Source of the DNA: Betaproteobacteria bacterium
GTDB taxonomy: Bacteria; Pseudomonadota; Gammaproteobacteria; Burkholderiales; Casimicrobiaceae
Direction: 5' to 3'
Assembly: GCA_013298145.1 (NCBI GenBank)
Contig: JAAFJO010000004.1
Location: 248,001 to 312,000, forward strand
DNA: 64,000 nucleotides
This document shows positions 25,766 to 34,074 of this stretch, piece by piece (the first letter of the stretch is position 1; every line of letters starts with the position of its first letter). The notes below the pieces were generated by a model. It was not told the origin of the DNA, did no database searches, and saw only the letters and a list, made by a program, of their open reading frames with translations. The position numbers and the translations under genes were made by a program.

Positions 25766-26575
25766 CTACGTACCGCCCACGCGTGGCGCAAGCGTCTTTC
25801 GCAACATCGTGGCTCCGGCGACTGTGATCAGTATCGAGATGAGTGCAAGTAACGGCCACGACGCCAATTGACCAGCGCTAATCGTATCGCCGAGCCAAAT
25901 GAGCAGGCTGTTGTACGCCACGTGAAACCCAATGCAAGGCCACAGTGATCGTGTGCGCTCATAGAGCCAACCGAGTAGAAGTCCAACAAGAAAACCAACA
26001 ACAAGTTGGTACACATTGAAGTGCGCCGCACCAAAGATAAGTGACGATAGGATGATCGCCTTCGTGCGCGAATACTGATTGAGAAAACTGCGTAGAAAGA
26101 TGCCGCGAAATAGCATTTCTTCGAGTACGGGGCCGATTAAGCCCACAACGAGAAGCGTGCCGAAGCCGCCCGCCATCATGTTCTCAAACATGCGCTGATC
26201 AGCATCCGACATCGGGAACGGGACCAACACCAAGCTGTGGACAATCGCCATCGCGATGAGCGTCCCCGGCACTAGCATTAACGTGGGAAGCCCCACAACT
26301 GCGAGCGTTGCCGCAACTGAGTTTGGTGATGCGTGAAAGAGATCGCGATAGCTCTGGCCTTTGTAGTGAAGCAGCGCGCTAAACAGGATGCCATTGCCAA
26401 CGACCGCAACGAATCCCCAGGTGTTGCTGAAACCGATCCCCGAAAATCGATCAACTTCAGTCATCAAACCGACGACAAAGTATTCAAGTAGGCACAACAG
26501 GAAGACTAGAAAGCAGGCTTCGAGCGCGGAGGGGAATGTGTGTCTGGTTTGGTGCATGCGTTTGGGGCGCAACAC
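25766..26575 (-). CDS. CPBP-family intramembrane protease
   Basis: A 269-residue polytopic membrane protein of the CPBP (CAAX protease and bacteriocin-processing) family. The glutamic-protease motifs are intact: EEMLFRGIFLRSF (EExxxR, near 155), GAAHFNVYQ (FxxxH region, near 190) and HVAYNSLL (near 230). About seven or eight hydrophobic segments. The start could be GTG 26575 or ATG 26557 (MHQTRHTF); neither has a good ribosome site. Family members process prenylated or peptide substrates or confer bacteriocin immunity, but no peptide precursor is obvious nearby. The gene is convergent with the LGFP gene and marks the right edge of the repeat-rich island. Confidence 0.85.
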   Translation of the reverse strand: MLRPKRMHQTRHTFPSALEACFLVFLLCLLEYFVVGLMTEVDRFSGIGFSNTWGFVAVVGNGILFSALLHYKGQSYRDLFHASPNSVAATLAVVGLPTLMLVPGTLIAMAIVHSLVLVPFPMSDADQRMFENMMAGGFGTLLVVGLIGPVLEEMLFRGIFLRSFLNQYSRTKAIILSSLIFGAAHFNVYQLVVGFLVGLLLGWLYERTRSLWPCIGFHVAYNSLLIWLGDTISAGQLASWPLLALISILITVAGATMLRKTLAPRVGGT

Positions 26576-26733
26576 GGCAACTCGTATCGCATGGACGGCG
26601 CAAGCCAGAGTGCTCGAGTCGTACGAACGCGACTAGACGAATGATATGCGTTTGAAACTTCGCCTAAATCATAAGTACATTTTGCGGCCATACGACGCCT
26701 TGGCAGTCGCGAAAGCAACGCCACGTCGCTTTC

Positions 26734-26904
26734 ATGCTCAAACGAAAACTCACCTGGAAGCGGCCGCTTTTTTATCTCTTCCTGCCGATATTCATCGTGA
26801 TGGTGTTTCTTCGTTTTCCGATGCCGGTACCGCCGCCGCTGGAGACAGAGCTGGGGCAGGTGCAGTCGACACTGGGGAAGAAGCGCGATCCGGTGGAGCT
26901 TTAG
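26734..26904 (+). CDS. Possible 56-aa single-pass membrane protein
   Basis: A short frame starting MLKRKLTWKRPLFYLFLP: a strongly basic N-terminus, one hydrophobic helix (FYLFLPIFIVMVFLRF, about 13-28), a Pro-rich stretch (PMPVPPP) and a polar tail ending KKRDPVEL. This layout is what a real small inner-membrane protein looks like, but I see no clear ribosome site and cannot check conservation. It lies in a 490-bp gap between the CPBP and esterase genes that otherwise shows nothing. Confidence 0.4.
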   Translation: MLKRKLTWKRPLFYLFLPIFIVMVFLRFPMPVPPPLETELGQVQSTLGKKRDPVEL

Positions 26905-27068
26905 TGCGTGCTCGCTTAGCGGTCGCGAAGAGAGGCTGCGTGCGGGTGCTGCTCGTGAGGGCCGCGTGTGAGGGCTGCTTCCGAGCGCTGCCTGTTGGGC
27001 ATGGTGCCACGCACACCGCGCCGCGAACCGCATAAGATTTGCGAATCGCACCTCTCAAACCTGTCGTG

Positions 27069-28397
27069 ATGGATTCGAATTCACTTTATTTCTTGCGACG
27101 GTTGTTTTTCGTTTTCCTCTTGATGGCGAGCGTCGTCGTCAGCGCGCAGCCAACAACAACTCGCGTTACCCGCGAAGTCACCTTCGAAGTGGACCTTCGC
27201 GATGAAATCGCTGCGGGGCGTTTTGATCCTGCGCGGGATCGTGTGGGATTGCGCGGCGCGGGAATGCCGCTCGCTTGGGATCGATCGCTAGCCGCTTCGC
27301 CAGTGGTTGCAGCGGACGGGGCTGGCGCTGAGGCGCAGACGAGTGGGCTCTACCGCGCAGTGGTTCGCTTCGATCGACCTGCAGAGGGCGGGCAGCTCTT
27401 GCAATACAAATGGAAGATTGATCGGCCAGGCGCGGGCGGCAATGATGGTTGGGAAGATGGGCGCAATCGCGTGCTTGCGCTTGAGGTTGCGCAGCAATGT
27501 GTCTCGCGCCAGTTCAATGCGCCGCCCGAGCCGATTCCGCTGCAACGCACTGGGCGAATTGATCGCTTCGATGTGATCTCGCCCGATCAGCAAGCGGTGT
27601 CGGGCTCTGCGATGCCATCGAGCCCTCCGATCGCACTCGTGTCAAAACACGTATCGCCGCGCGGGGTGCAAGTGTGGCTGCCGCCCTCGTATGTGCGCGA
27701 GCCCAAGCGCCGCTTTCCGGTGCTCTATATGCACGACGGGCAAGCGGTGTTCGATGCGGCGATAGCGGGTGCGGAATGGCAAACGGATGAGGCTGCACAT
27801 CGGATGATTGAGCGGGGCGAGATTGCACCGTTCATCATCATTGCCGTCGACAACACAGAGCGCCGATTCGATGAATACACGCCCACGCGTGCGCGCTTGC
27901 CCGCTGAGCGTGTGCGCACAGGGACCGCGACGGAGCTGGGTGGCGGTGCGCCCACGTATGCGCGGTTTCTGGTGGAAGAATTAAAGCCCGAGATTGATAG
28001 CCGCTATCGCACTCTGAGCGCGCCTGAGCACACGAGCGTGGGCGGAGCATCACTCGGCGGCTTGCTTTCGCTGTGGCTTGCGCTCCATCATGCTGATACG
28101 TTTGTCGCGGCGCTGGTGGTGTCACCGTCCGTTTGGTGGGATGATCGTGCGGTGCTTCGTGATGTGGAGCGCGTAGCGATCAATCCAGCGAAGCGGGCCA
28201 AGATTTGGCTGGATATCGGCGCAAATGAAACGCCCAACGCAGTGCCCAATGTTCGCTTGCTTCGAGATGCATTGCACAAACGCGGCTGGAGCGACGCCGA
28301 TTTGCGCTACACCGAAGACGAGCATGGTTCGCATGATGAGGCGAGCTGGGCGCTGCGCGTGCCGGGCATGCTGCGCTATCTTTTTGCGGTGCATTGA
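27069..28397 (+). CDS. Exported esterase, esterase D/enterochelin-esterase type
   Basis: A 442-residue alpha/beta hydrolase starting at ATG MDSNSLYFLRR. A signal peptide (FFVFLLMASVVVSA, to about 27) exports it. Residues about 30-150 form a beta-rich domain like starch-binding or E-set modules (EVTFEVDLRDEIAAGRFDP ... LLQYKWKIDRPG). Residues about 175-440 are the esterase domain: VWLPPSYVREPKRRFPVLYM opening, FIIIAVDN, nucleophile Ser in GGASLGGL (about 328), and catalytic His in EDEHGSHDEASW (about 420). Such enzymes hydrolyse carboxylic or siderophore esters; no siderophore genes are nearby, so the substrate is unknown. It is a single gene followed by a 378-bp gap. Confidence 0.8.
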   Translation: MDSNSLYFLRRLFFVFLLMASVVVSAQPTTTRVTREVTFEVDLRDEIAAGRFDPARDRVGLRGAGMPLAWDRSLAASPVVAADGAGAEAQTSGLYRAVVRFDRPAEGGQLLQYKWKIDRPGAGGNDGWEDGRNRVLALEVAQQCVSRQFNAPPEPIPLQRTGRIDRFDVISPDQQAVSGSAMPSSPPIALVSKHVSPRGVQVWLPPSYVREPKRRFPVLYMHDGQAVFDAAIAGAEWQTDEAAHRMIERGEIAPFIIIAVDNTERRFDEYTPTRARLPAERVRTGTATELGGGAPTYARFLVEELKPEIDSRYRTLSAPEHTSVGGASLGGLLSLWLALHHADTFVAALVVSPSVWWDDRAVLRDVERVAINPAKRAKIWLDIGANETPNAVPNVRLLRDALHKRGWSDADLRYTEDEHGSHDEASWALRVPGMLRYLFAVH

Positions 28398-28775
28398 GAA
28401 ATCTCGCGTGATCGGCTGCGCTGTTTTGGGAATGTGTCTCGAATTAAACAGCTACAAGCGCGTATTCCTCATTCACATTGGGCTAAAAATTAATAAAGTA
28501 ATTTATCCATTATTTGTTTTCTGCTCTCTTGCCCTCGATTAACCTGGGCTACGACGTGAATCCTTTTAACTTTACGCAAAATCAAGTTGAAACCAATCCT
28601 TGCTTTCAATCGACTCATTCGCGAGTATTGATGCGAGCCGCGCGGCTTTCGGGTTCTGATGTGTCGTGCGAGGGCACGGCGCAGCGTCTGTTCACACGAT
28701 GCGCGATTCGATTTCGACAGCGCACATTCGCGACACACCAACAAATTGTCTCTAACAACACACGCCGGAGGATTT
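28398..28775. other. Gap with an AT-rich promoter-like stretch
   Basis: No gene seen. A notably AT-rich section (about 28470-28515, AAAATTAATAAAGTAATTTA) stands out from its surroundings and may hold the promoter of the following secreted protein. Confidence 0.4.
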
Positions 28776-29396
28776 ATGTCGATATATGCAATGAAGAAAC
28801 TTTGGGGTACCCGCGTCGTCGCGTGCCTTGGCGCAATTTCCTGCGCGGCGCTGCCGATGTCGGCATCTAGCACCAACGTCGCGCCGCCGCAGCCAAACAA
28901 AACAGCGACCGAAGCGGCGAAGCAAGTGCCGAATCTTGCGCGCACGCCGCTCGTCCTGATGGCGCTCAACACTGCCACGCGAACGCCCCAATGCCTTCCA
29001 GGTCCAGGCAACGAAAAATACGTGGGGCAACTAGGCTTTGAGCTCAAGAACACGGGCAACGCGCCGATCCCCGCACAAGGCGCAACGGTGAACGTGACGC
29101 TTCGCGTAGGCGCAGTGAAATCGCATTCCATGGGTATCACCGTACCGAAACCGATCGCACCCGGCGAAACGGCTTACGTAGCATCCAGCACCACCTCTGC
29201 TTTTTTGCCGATCACGGCGAGCGCGGTAATGGGCTACATGCAAGCCGCGAAATTGAGTGTCCCGCCAGCGACTGTGCCAACGACACTTTCGATTGATAGC
29301 GCCTCACCCGTGGGCACATCAGTGACCATTACGACTGCGAAGCGCGATGTGCCAATTGTGAACGACGGCACGCTCTGCGGAAGCTTCAAGCCCTAG
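28776..29396 (+). CDS. Exported protein of unknown function
   Basis: A 206-residue protein. The ATG at 28776 follows CGGAGGATTT, a strong ribosome site, and begins MSIYAMKKLWGTRVVACLGA with a signal peptide ending near ASS (about 33). The mature part holds one Ig-like fold: GQLGFELKNTGNAPIPAQGA, then VNVTLRVG, IAPGETAYVASS, like CARDB-type or DUF11-type additive domains. Cys in TPQCLPG and at the end (GTLCGSFKP) may pair. Function unknown; a periplasmic or surface role is likely. It converges on the LamG gene, with a shared bidirectional terminator between them. Confidence 0.65.
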   Translation: MSIYAMKKLWGTRVVACLGAISCAALPMSASSTNVAPPQPNKTATEAAKQVPNLARTPLVLMALNTATRTPQCLPGPGNEKYVGQLGFELKNTGNAPIPAQGATVNVTLRVGAVKSHSMGITVPKPIAPGETAYVASSTTSAFLPITASAVMGYMQAAKLSVPPATVPTTLSIDSASPVGTSVTITTAKRDVPIVNDGTLCGSFKP

Positions 29397-29479
29397 CAAA
29401 CTGCCTGCGACACGGAGACTATCGCTACGGCTACGAAAACCGTTTCGAATTGCCCAAAATTCTGCGCTGGTGAGGCAAG

Positions 29480-29527
29480 AAAACCGGATGACGAACGTCG
29501 AGCGTACAACGTTCGTCGTCCGGTTTT
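29480..29527. terminator. Bidirectional terminator between convergent genes
   Basis: AAAACCGGATGACGAACGT at 29480-29498 pairs with ACGTTCGTCGTCCGGTTTT at 29509-29527, one wobble in 19 pairs and a 10-nt loop. The A-run on one side and T-run on the other let it work in both directions, between the genes ending at 29396 and 29538. Confidence 0.85.
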
Positions 29528-29537
29528 AGACCGTGAA

Positions 29538-30371
29538 CTAGCACGTGCGCCGTAATGTGCGCATCGAATGCAAGCCCAGCGCCGCGAGCAACAGGACGAG
29601 TCCAAGCAACGCGTGCCGTGAATCTACAGGCACAATTTGCGGAGGATCAAAGTACGAGAGCGCTGTTGATAGATCAGAGGTGGCAAACTGGCCCGCCGCG
29701 AAACTAAAAATTCGAACTTCGTCGATGTTGCCGGCAAAGTATTCAGTTGCCACCAGCGGATTGATACCAATCGAAAATCCACCAGACGGCGCGTTCGGGC
29801 CTGTGGCCGTGTTGGCAATCGCGACCCCGTTTTTGTAAAGCGTAGTAACGCCACTCGCGCGAACAAGCGCGAGATGCGTCCAACGCCCGAGATCGACTGA
29901 GTTGCTTCCGCCGGTCAGCACATTGCCGCCAAAAAGAATTGCATACGCACCGCCCGCGCGGAAAATTCCCCAGCCGGCGGTCGATGTGCTGCCGTTGTAG
30001 GCGATAACGGCGTTCCCCGCAGTTGAAGTGGGCCGTACCCAAGCCTCAATGCCGAAATTATCGGTTTCCGTGGAGAGCAACGCGCTGCGAAAGCCGTCAC
30101 TCGAACCATTGAACGCAACACTCAGTGGCGATGGGCGTGTTGAAGGTGCGGGCAGGGTTGAATACGTCGGTGCGCCAATCCGAGCTAGATTGACTACGCC
30201 CACGCTAGGCGTGGTCGGGTTCGCAGTGATTGCACCGGCCGCCGCGCCCGCGTCGCTTTCACCCAGCTTATAAGTGGCGATTGTTGTCACCACGGCAGCG
30301 GCGTTGCCGCTGACAACAAACGCACACACTATCGCTATCAGCGCTTTGTGCGCTGTACTTATTTGCTTCAC
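29538..30371 (-). CDS. LamG-domain secreted protein with IPTL-like C-terminal sorting signal
   Basis: A 277-residue protein. I start at GTG 30371 because GGGGG lies just upstream and the signal peptide begins there (MKQISTAHKALIAIVCAFVV, to about GNAAA); the frame is open further upstream. Residues about 75-240 form a concanavalin A-like LamG domain (IEAWVRPTSTAGNAVIAYNG, RWTHLALVRASGVTTLYKNG, NIDEVRIFS). The C-terminus, PVDSRHALLGLVLLLAALGL then RTLRR, is a short motif, hydrophobic helix and Arg cluster, as in IPTL-CTERM-type exosortase substrates. It is probably anchored and then processed by an exosortase encoded elsewhere. Glycan binding is inferred from LamG. Confidence 0.75.
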   Translation of the reverse strand: MKQISTAHKALIAIVCAFVVSGNAAAVVTTIATYKLGESDAGAAAGAITANPTTPSVGVVNLARIGAPTYSTLPAPSTRPSPLSVAFNGSSDGFRSALLSTETDNFGIEAWVRPTSTAGNAVIAYNGSTSTAGWGIFRAGGAYAILFGGNVLTGGSNSVDLGRWTHLALVRASGVTTLYKNGVAIANTATGPNAPSGGFSIGINPLVATEYFAGNIDEVRIFSFAAGQFATSDLSTALSYFDPPQIVPVDSRHALLGLVLLLAALGLHSMRTLRRTC

Positions 30372-30590
30372 GAGACCCCCCGGTATTGCGGCTATTTGAC
30401 TGCCGCGAATGCTAGCGCGCCAGCCGACGGAGAACAAGGGTTGATGGGTCCGACGGCACTGGAGCAGCGAAGGTGTCTCAAGCGGCGACGGCGCGTCTCT
30501 GACGCGGGCGAAACACTGGATGGAGTACGCACTCGCCTAGCCCGCCAAGTAAACAGCGGCGCGCGCGCAGCGCTTACCTAGAATTGGGCG

Positions 30591-31043
30591 ATGCGAAGAC
30601 ACGTCTTACTCTATGGCTTGTTGGGCGGTCTCTTAATCGCGGCGCTCCGCTTTATTGAGTACCGCTGGATCGTCGTCGAACATTCGCTGGAAATTTATGC
30701 AGCGCTGATCGCGGCGCTTTTTGCAGGCTTGGGCATTTGGCTCGGCCTGAGGATGACTCGGCGCGCGGAATTCGTGATCGTTCGCGAATTGGGTGTGGCG
30801 ATGCCCGCGGCCTCCGACTTTGAGCGTGACCAAGCGCGCGCGAGTGCGCTCGGCCTGACGCCCAGGGAACTTGAAATGCTGGAGCACGTCGCCGCTGGCT
30901 TGAGCAACAAAGAGATCGCAGCACGCGAATTCGTGAGCGAGAACACAGTGAAAACCCATTTGAGCCGCGTGTTCGAAAAGCTCGGCGCTCAGCGGCGGAC
31001 GCAAGCCGTACAAATCGCAAAGGCACAACGCCTCATCGCGTAA
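30591..31043 (+). CDS. Membrane-tethered LuxR-type regulator
   Basis: A 150-residue protein with two N-terminal membrane helices (VLLYGLLGGLLIAALRFIEY, about 4-23, and YAALIAALFAGLGIWLGLRM, about 36-56) and a C-terminal LuxR/GerE helix-turn-helix (about 85-148: LTPRELEMLEHVAAGLSNKE then FVSENTVKTHLSRVFEKLGA). There is no receiver domain. The DNA-binding domain is held at the inner membrane, so it may respond to a membrane or envelope signal. The DUF4199 gene begins 118 bp downstream in the same direction. In other bacteria such regulators are often paired with DUF4199 proteins, so the downstream gene is a likely target or partner. Confidence 0.85.
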   Translation: MRRHVLLYGLLGGLLIAALRFIEYRWIVVEHSLEIYAALIAALFAGLGIWLGLRMTRRAEFVIVRELGVAMPAASDFERDQARASALGLTPRELEMLEHVAAGLSNKEIAAREFVSENTVKTHLSRVFEKLGAQRRTQAVQIAKAQRLIA

Positions 31044-31160
31044 TGGATTCGTCGTCCAAAGGGGTGATATTGCAAGTTTGCGCAAAAAATCATCCTTTTG
31101 GGTGACGCCAAATCGGGCTAAAACGCTTGCAATGCCAACTCCATTTTGAAAGGAGTTCTT

Positions 31161-31682
31161 ATGCGTAAAACTGTTCTAACGTTTGGCTTGATCGCAGGCG
31201 CGATCCTGTCGGCGATGATGCTCGTCACGCTGCCGTTCATGGATCGGATCGGCTTCGACAAAGGCATGGTGATCGGCTACACCGGCATGGTGTTAGCGTT
31301 CTTACTGGTTTATTTTGGGATTCGCTCGTATCGGGACAACGTGGCGGGCGGCCAGATTGGATTTGGGCGGGCGTTCATGGTGGGCCTGGCGATCACCGTC
31401 GTCGCGAGCGCTTGCTACGTTGCAACCTGGCAATTCATTTATTACAAGATCACGCCCGACTTCGCGGATAGATACACCGCGTACGTCGTTGAGCAGGCAA
31501 AAAAGTCAGGCGAAAGCGATGAAAAAATCGCCGCGCAAACCAAAGAGATTCGCGAAATGATGGAGATTTACAAGAATCCGCTCGCCAACATCGCGATCAG
31601 CTTTCTGGAGCCACTTCCTGTGGGGCTCGTCTTTTCCCTCGTTTCGGCTGGATTGCTCAGGCGCAAACGCAATCCGGGGTAA
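31161..31682 (+). CDS. DUF4199 membrane protein
   Basis: A 173-residue polytopic protein. The ATG at 31161 follows AAAGGAG. Four membrane segments: about 5-25 (VLTFGLIAGAILSAMMLVTL), 38-56 (MVIGYTGMVLAFLLVYFGI), 70-95 (GRAFMVGLAITVVASACYVA) and 146-165. Between the third and fourth lies a polar stretch rich in Lys/Glu (DRYTAYVVEQAKKSGESDEK). The segment IRSYRDNVAGGQIGFGRAF is the family's signature. Function unknown; context with the LuxR-type regulator is the main clue. Confidence 0.85.
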   Translation: MRKTVLTFGLIAGAILSAMMLVTLPFMDRIGFDKGMVIGYTGMVLAFLLVYFGIRSYRDNVAGGQIGFGRAFMVGLAITVVASACYVATWQFIYYKITPDFADRYTAYVVEQAKKSGESDEKIAAQTKEIREMMEIYKNPLANIAISFLEPLPVGLVFSLVSAGLLRRKRNPG

Positions 31683-31947
31683 ACGCTTCACCGGGGGCGA
31701 TCAGAGCCTGAGGCCGCACTCACGGCGGCGAATGAACGCGGCGAGTCGCTCGCGGCAATCACTTTAAAAGCAGCCAAGCGCTGAACTTACATGCCGGCGA
31801 CTTAAGCCGCAGCCTTCGCTCGCATTAATCGTTGTGTGCTTGTAACCCTTTCGTGTGTCGGTTCGAAATAGGGGCTAGTTTCCGCCGATGGCAATCAATC
31901 TGCATTCGGCGCGTGTCGTCGCCTCTTTTAATCTAGGACCTCAAACC

Positions 31948-32958
31948 ATGAAAAATTTCACTTTGTCTGCGCTTTCACTTGCGCTCTCTGCTGTCGGCGC
32001 GAGCGTGTTCGCGCAAGCGCCCGCGCCGGTCGATCCCTCCGCGTTCGTCAACCAGTTTGAATCCACCTTTGGCAAGTTTGAAGGCTATCGTCGATCCGGT
32101 GCGAAAGGGATTTGTGCGATGGGTGAATTTGTGGGCACGGCGGATGCGCGTGCGTTATCAACGGCGTCTGCATTCAGCGGGAATGCGGTGCCCGTCATCG
32201 TGCGCTTCTCCGTAGGCGGCGCGAATCCCAAGGCGCCTGACAATGCGAAATCGCAGCGCAACTTAGCGTTGCAATTTAACTTGCCGGGTGGTGAGCAGTG
32301 GTTGATGGGCAACATCTCTGCGCCTGTTTTCGGCGCGGCTACACCCCAGCAATTCCTCGCGCTTCTGGCTTCGCGACAACCCGATCCTGCGACTAAAGCG
32401 GCCGATCCTGCGAGAGTGAAGGCGTTTAACGATGCCAATCCGGAAGTGCTGTTACAGGGAAAACACTTTGCGTCGCAACCCGTACCTGCGAGCTTTGGTA
32501 GCGTGAACTATTGGGGCGTGCATGCGTTCGCATTCGTCAACGCGAAGGGCGAAAAGCAATTTGGGAAATGGATTTTTGAGCCCGTCGGCGGCCTTCAAGG
32601 CTTAAACGATGAGGAAGCGAAAGCCAAAGGGTCGAGCTTTTTGTTCGACGATCTGCGTCAACGCGTGAAAGAAGGCAAGGTTGCATTCAACTTCAATCTT
32701 GAACTCGCGCAGGCGGGGGATAAGATCGACAACGCGACCGTGCCGCTGCCGGAGGGTCGCAAGAAGGTGAACCTCGGCATGCTGAAAGTCACCTCCGTGT
32801 CTGAGGATGCAGCGGGCGCGTGTTTGACCATCAACTTCAATCCGTTGGTGCTCCCGAAAGGCGTTGAGCCATCAAGCGATCCGATGATTGCGGCGCGCGC
32901 CGCGCCGTATGCGGTGTCGCTCGGCCGTCGTTTGTCTGAAGGCGCGAAGCAGCAGTAG
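31948..32958 (+). CDS. Exported catalase-like protein, distal His apparently missing
   Basis: A 336-residue protein of the small catalase-related peroxidase (SrpA-like) family. The ATG at 31948 begins a signal peptide (MKNFTLSALSLALSAVGASV, cut near FAQA); an upstream in-frame ATG at 31888 would bury it. Family blocks: VIVRFSVGGANPKAPDNAK, RNLALQFNLPGGEQWLMGNI, SVNYWGVHAFAF, and PYAVSLGRR with the likely haem-ligand Tyr. Where catalases have HAKG with the essential distal His, this protein reads SGAKGICAMGEF, so the His seems replaced by Gly. It may bind haem without normal catalase turnover. The HiPIP gene follows after 92 bp. Confidence 0.8.
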   Translation: MKNFTLSALSLALSAVGASVFAQAPAPVDPSAFVNQFESTFGKFEGYRRSGAKGICAMGEFVGTADARALSTASAFSGNAVPVIVRFSVGGANPKAPDNAKSQRNLALQFNLPGGEQWLMGNISAPVFGAATPQQFLALLASRQPDPATKAADPARVKAFNDANPEVLLQGKHFASQPVPASFGSVNYWGVHAFAFVNAKGEKQFGKWIFEPVGGLQGLNDEEAKAKGSSFLFDDLRQRVKEGKVAFNFNLELAQAGDKIDNATVPLPEGRKKVNLGMLKVTSVSEDAAGACLTINFNPLVLPKGVEPSSDPMIAARAAPYAVSLGRRLSEGAKQQ

Positions 32959-33050
32959 GCGACTTGTTTGATCACGGGTTGGCTCGCTTGATCATTTTTG
33001 TTTGAGCTGAGCCGACCCGTCTTACTAATTTCTTTCACGGTACAACCATA

Positions 33051-33365
33051 ATGAATCAACAACGCCGCACGCTCATCATCTACGCCGCAACCGCCAGCAG
33101 TGTCGCGGCAGCAACTGCCTTCGCACAAAAAGCAACGCCTGAGTTAGTCAAGGACAGCGATGCCAACGCAGTAGCGCTTGGCTACTCAAGCGATGCCAGC
33201 AAAACGGATGTAAAAAAATACCCGCAGTACGCGGCCGGACAGAGCTGCTCGGGTTGCACGCTTTATGCGGGCACAGTCAAAGACGCGAATGCGGCTTGCC
33301 CCATCTTCGGCGGAAAGTTCGTATCCGGAAAGGGCTGGTGTAGCGCCTGGGTGAAGAAGGCGTAG
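33051..33365 (+). CDS. High-potential iron-sulfur protein (HiPIP)
   Basis: A 104-residue periplasmic electron carrier with one 4Fe-4S cluster. A signal peptide with an RR near the start (MNQQRRTLIIYAATASSVAA) suggests Tat export of the folded protein. The mature domain has the four cluster cysteines at 66, 69, 83 and 97 (SCSGC, AACPIF, GWCSAW) and the usual ATALGY-like motif as NAVALGYSSDASKTD. Family length and motifs fit. It lies 92 bp after the catalase-like gene and may share its transcript, so it could donate or accept electrons for that haem protein; this is inference. Confidence 0.93.
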   Translation: MNQQRRTLIIYAATASSVAAATAFAQKATPELVKDSDANAVALGYSSDASKTDVKKYPQYAAGQSCSGCTLYAGTVKDANAACPIFGGKFVSGKGWCSAWVKKA

Positions 33366-33525
33366 ACGCGAATTTTTTTGGCAGCCTGTAGCAAGCTCGA
33401 TTGGGCGACGCTGTTGTCAACGACGGTGATTTCTGCACCAAAGCTTCGAGAAGTTTTTGGGTTCAGAACGCGCAGCAGATAAGCTCATAATCCTTACCTC
33501 TGCATCCCCATTTTCGCGTCTAACA

Positions 33526-34029
33526 ATGCCCCCTGAATCGAATGCTCACGATGAGAACACCAAAACTCACTCGCCACTACTTTGGTGCGATGACGGTTGG
33601 ACGGCAAAGATCATTAAAAACGAAGACGATGAAGGCTGGGCCGTAGCGATGACCGCTGACGGCGCACGTGAACCCGCGCTCGTGGGCCCGTGGACGATGG
33701 GCCGCAATAAAAAAGATCCGAAACCGCTTGATGCGTTCGCCTTCAGCACGCTGGTAAAAACCGCCACCGAATTTGTCGGGCGGCAGCAGCAGCAACAGCG
33801 CGCAGCGCTTCATAAGAACTTCACGGTTGACGCAGCCAGCGGCCGGATCACTGTGGCGCACGACATCATTCCCGACGAAGACAATCCGTCGGCGACGCTC
33901 ACGGCAACGAATGATCTGGGCGAGTTGCTCGCGGAGATCAAAGTGTCGCCCGCCTTCAAGCTCACACGCGCGAGCGCCGCAGATTGGGTGGCCAATTCCT
34001 TTGCGAAACCGAAATCTGCAAGCGAGTAG
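33526..34029 (+). CDS. Protein of unknown function
   Basis: A 167-residue soluble protein starting MPPESNAHDENTKTHSPLLW; an open frame continues 23 codons upstream but lacks a good start. The N-terminal half reads as a compact beta domain (WCDDGWTAKIIKNEDDEGWA then VAMTADGAREPALVGPWTMG). A short Gln run (RQQQQQRAALHK, about 93-104) separates it from a C-terminal half of beta and helix (GRITVAHDIIPDEDNPSATL). No signal peptide, membrane segment or Cys motif. Not recognised. It sits 45 bp upstream of the dienelactone hydrolase gene, so the two are probably cotranscribed. Confidence 0.6.
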   Translation: MPPESNAHDENTKTHSPLLWCDDGWTAKIIKNEDDEGWAVAMTADGAREPALVGPWTMGRNKKDPKPLDAFAFSTLVKTATEFVGRQQQQQRAALHKNFTVDAASGRITVAHDIIPDEDNPSATLTATNDLGELLAEIKVSPAFKLTRASAADWVANSFAKPKSASE

Positions 34030-34074
34030 AAAAAGCGCTAGAGTGGAGAGGTTGCGTCAACCAAGGATTTCTCC

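Noticed and set aside
26646..27035. A 129-codon + frame between the CPBP and esterase genes
   Set aside because: Composition is that of random GC-rich DNA; a different frame at 26734 looks more protein-like.
28398..28775. Possible small RNA or riboswitch in the AT-rich gap
   Set aside because: No stable conserved-looking fold or T-run could be recognised by eye.
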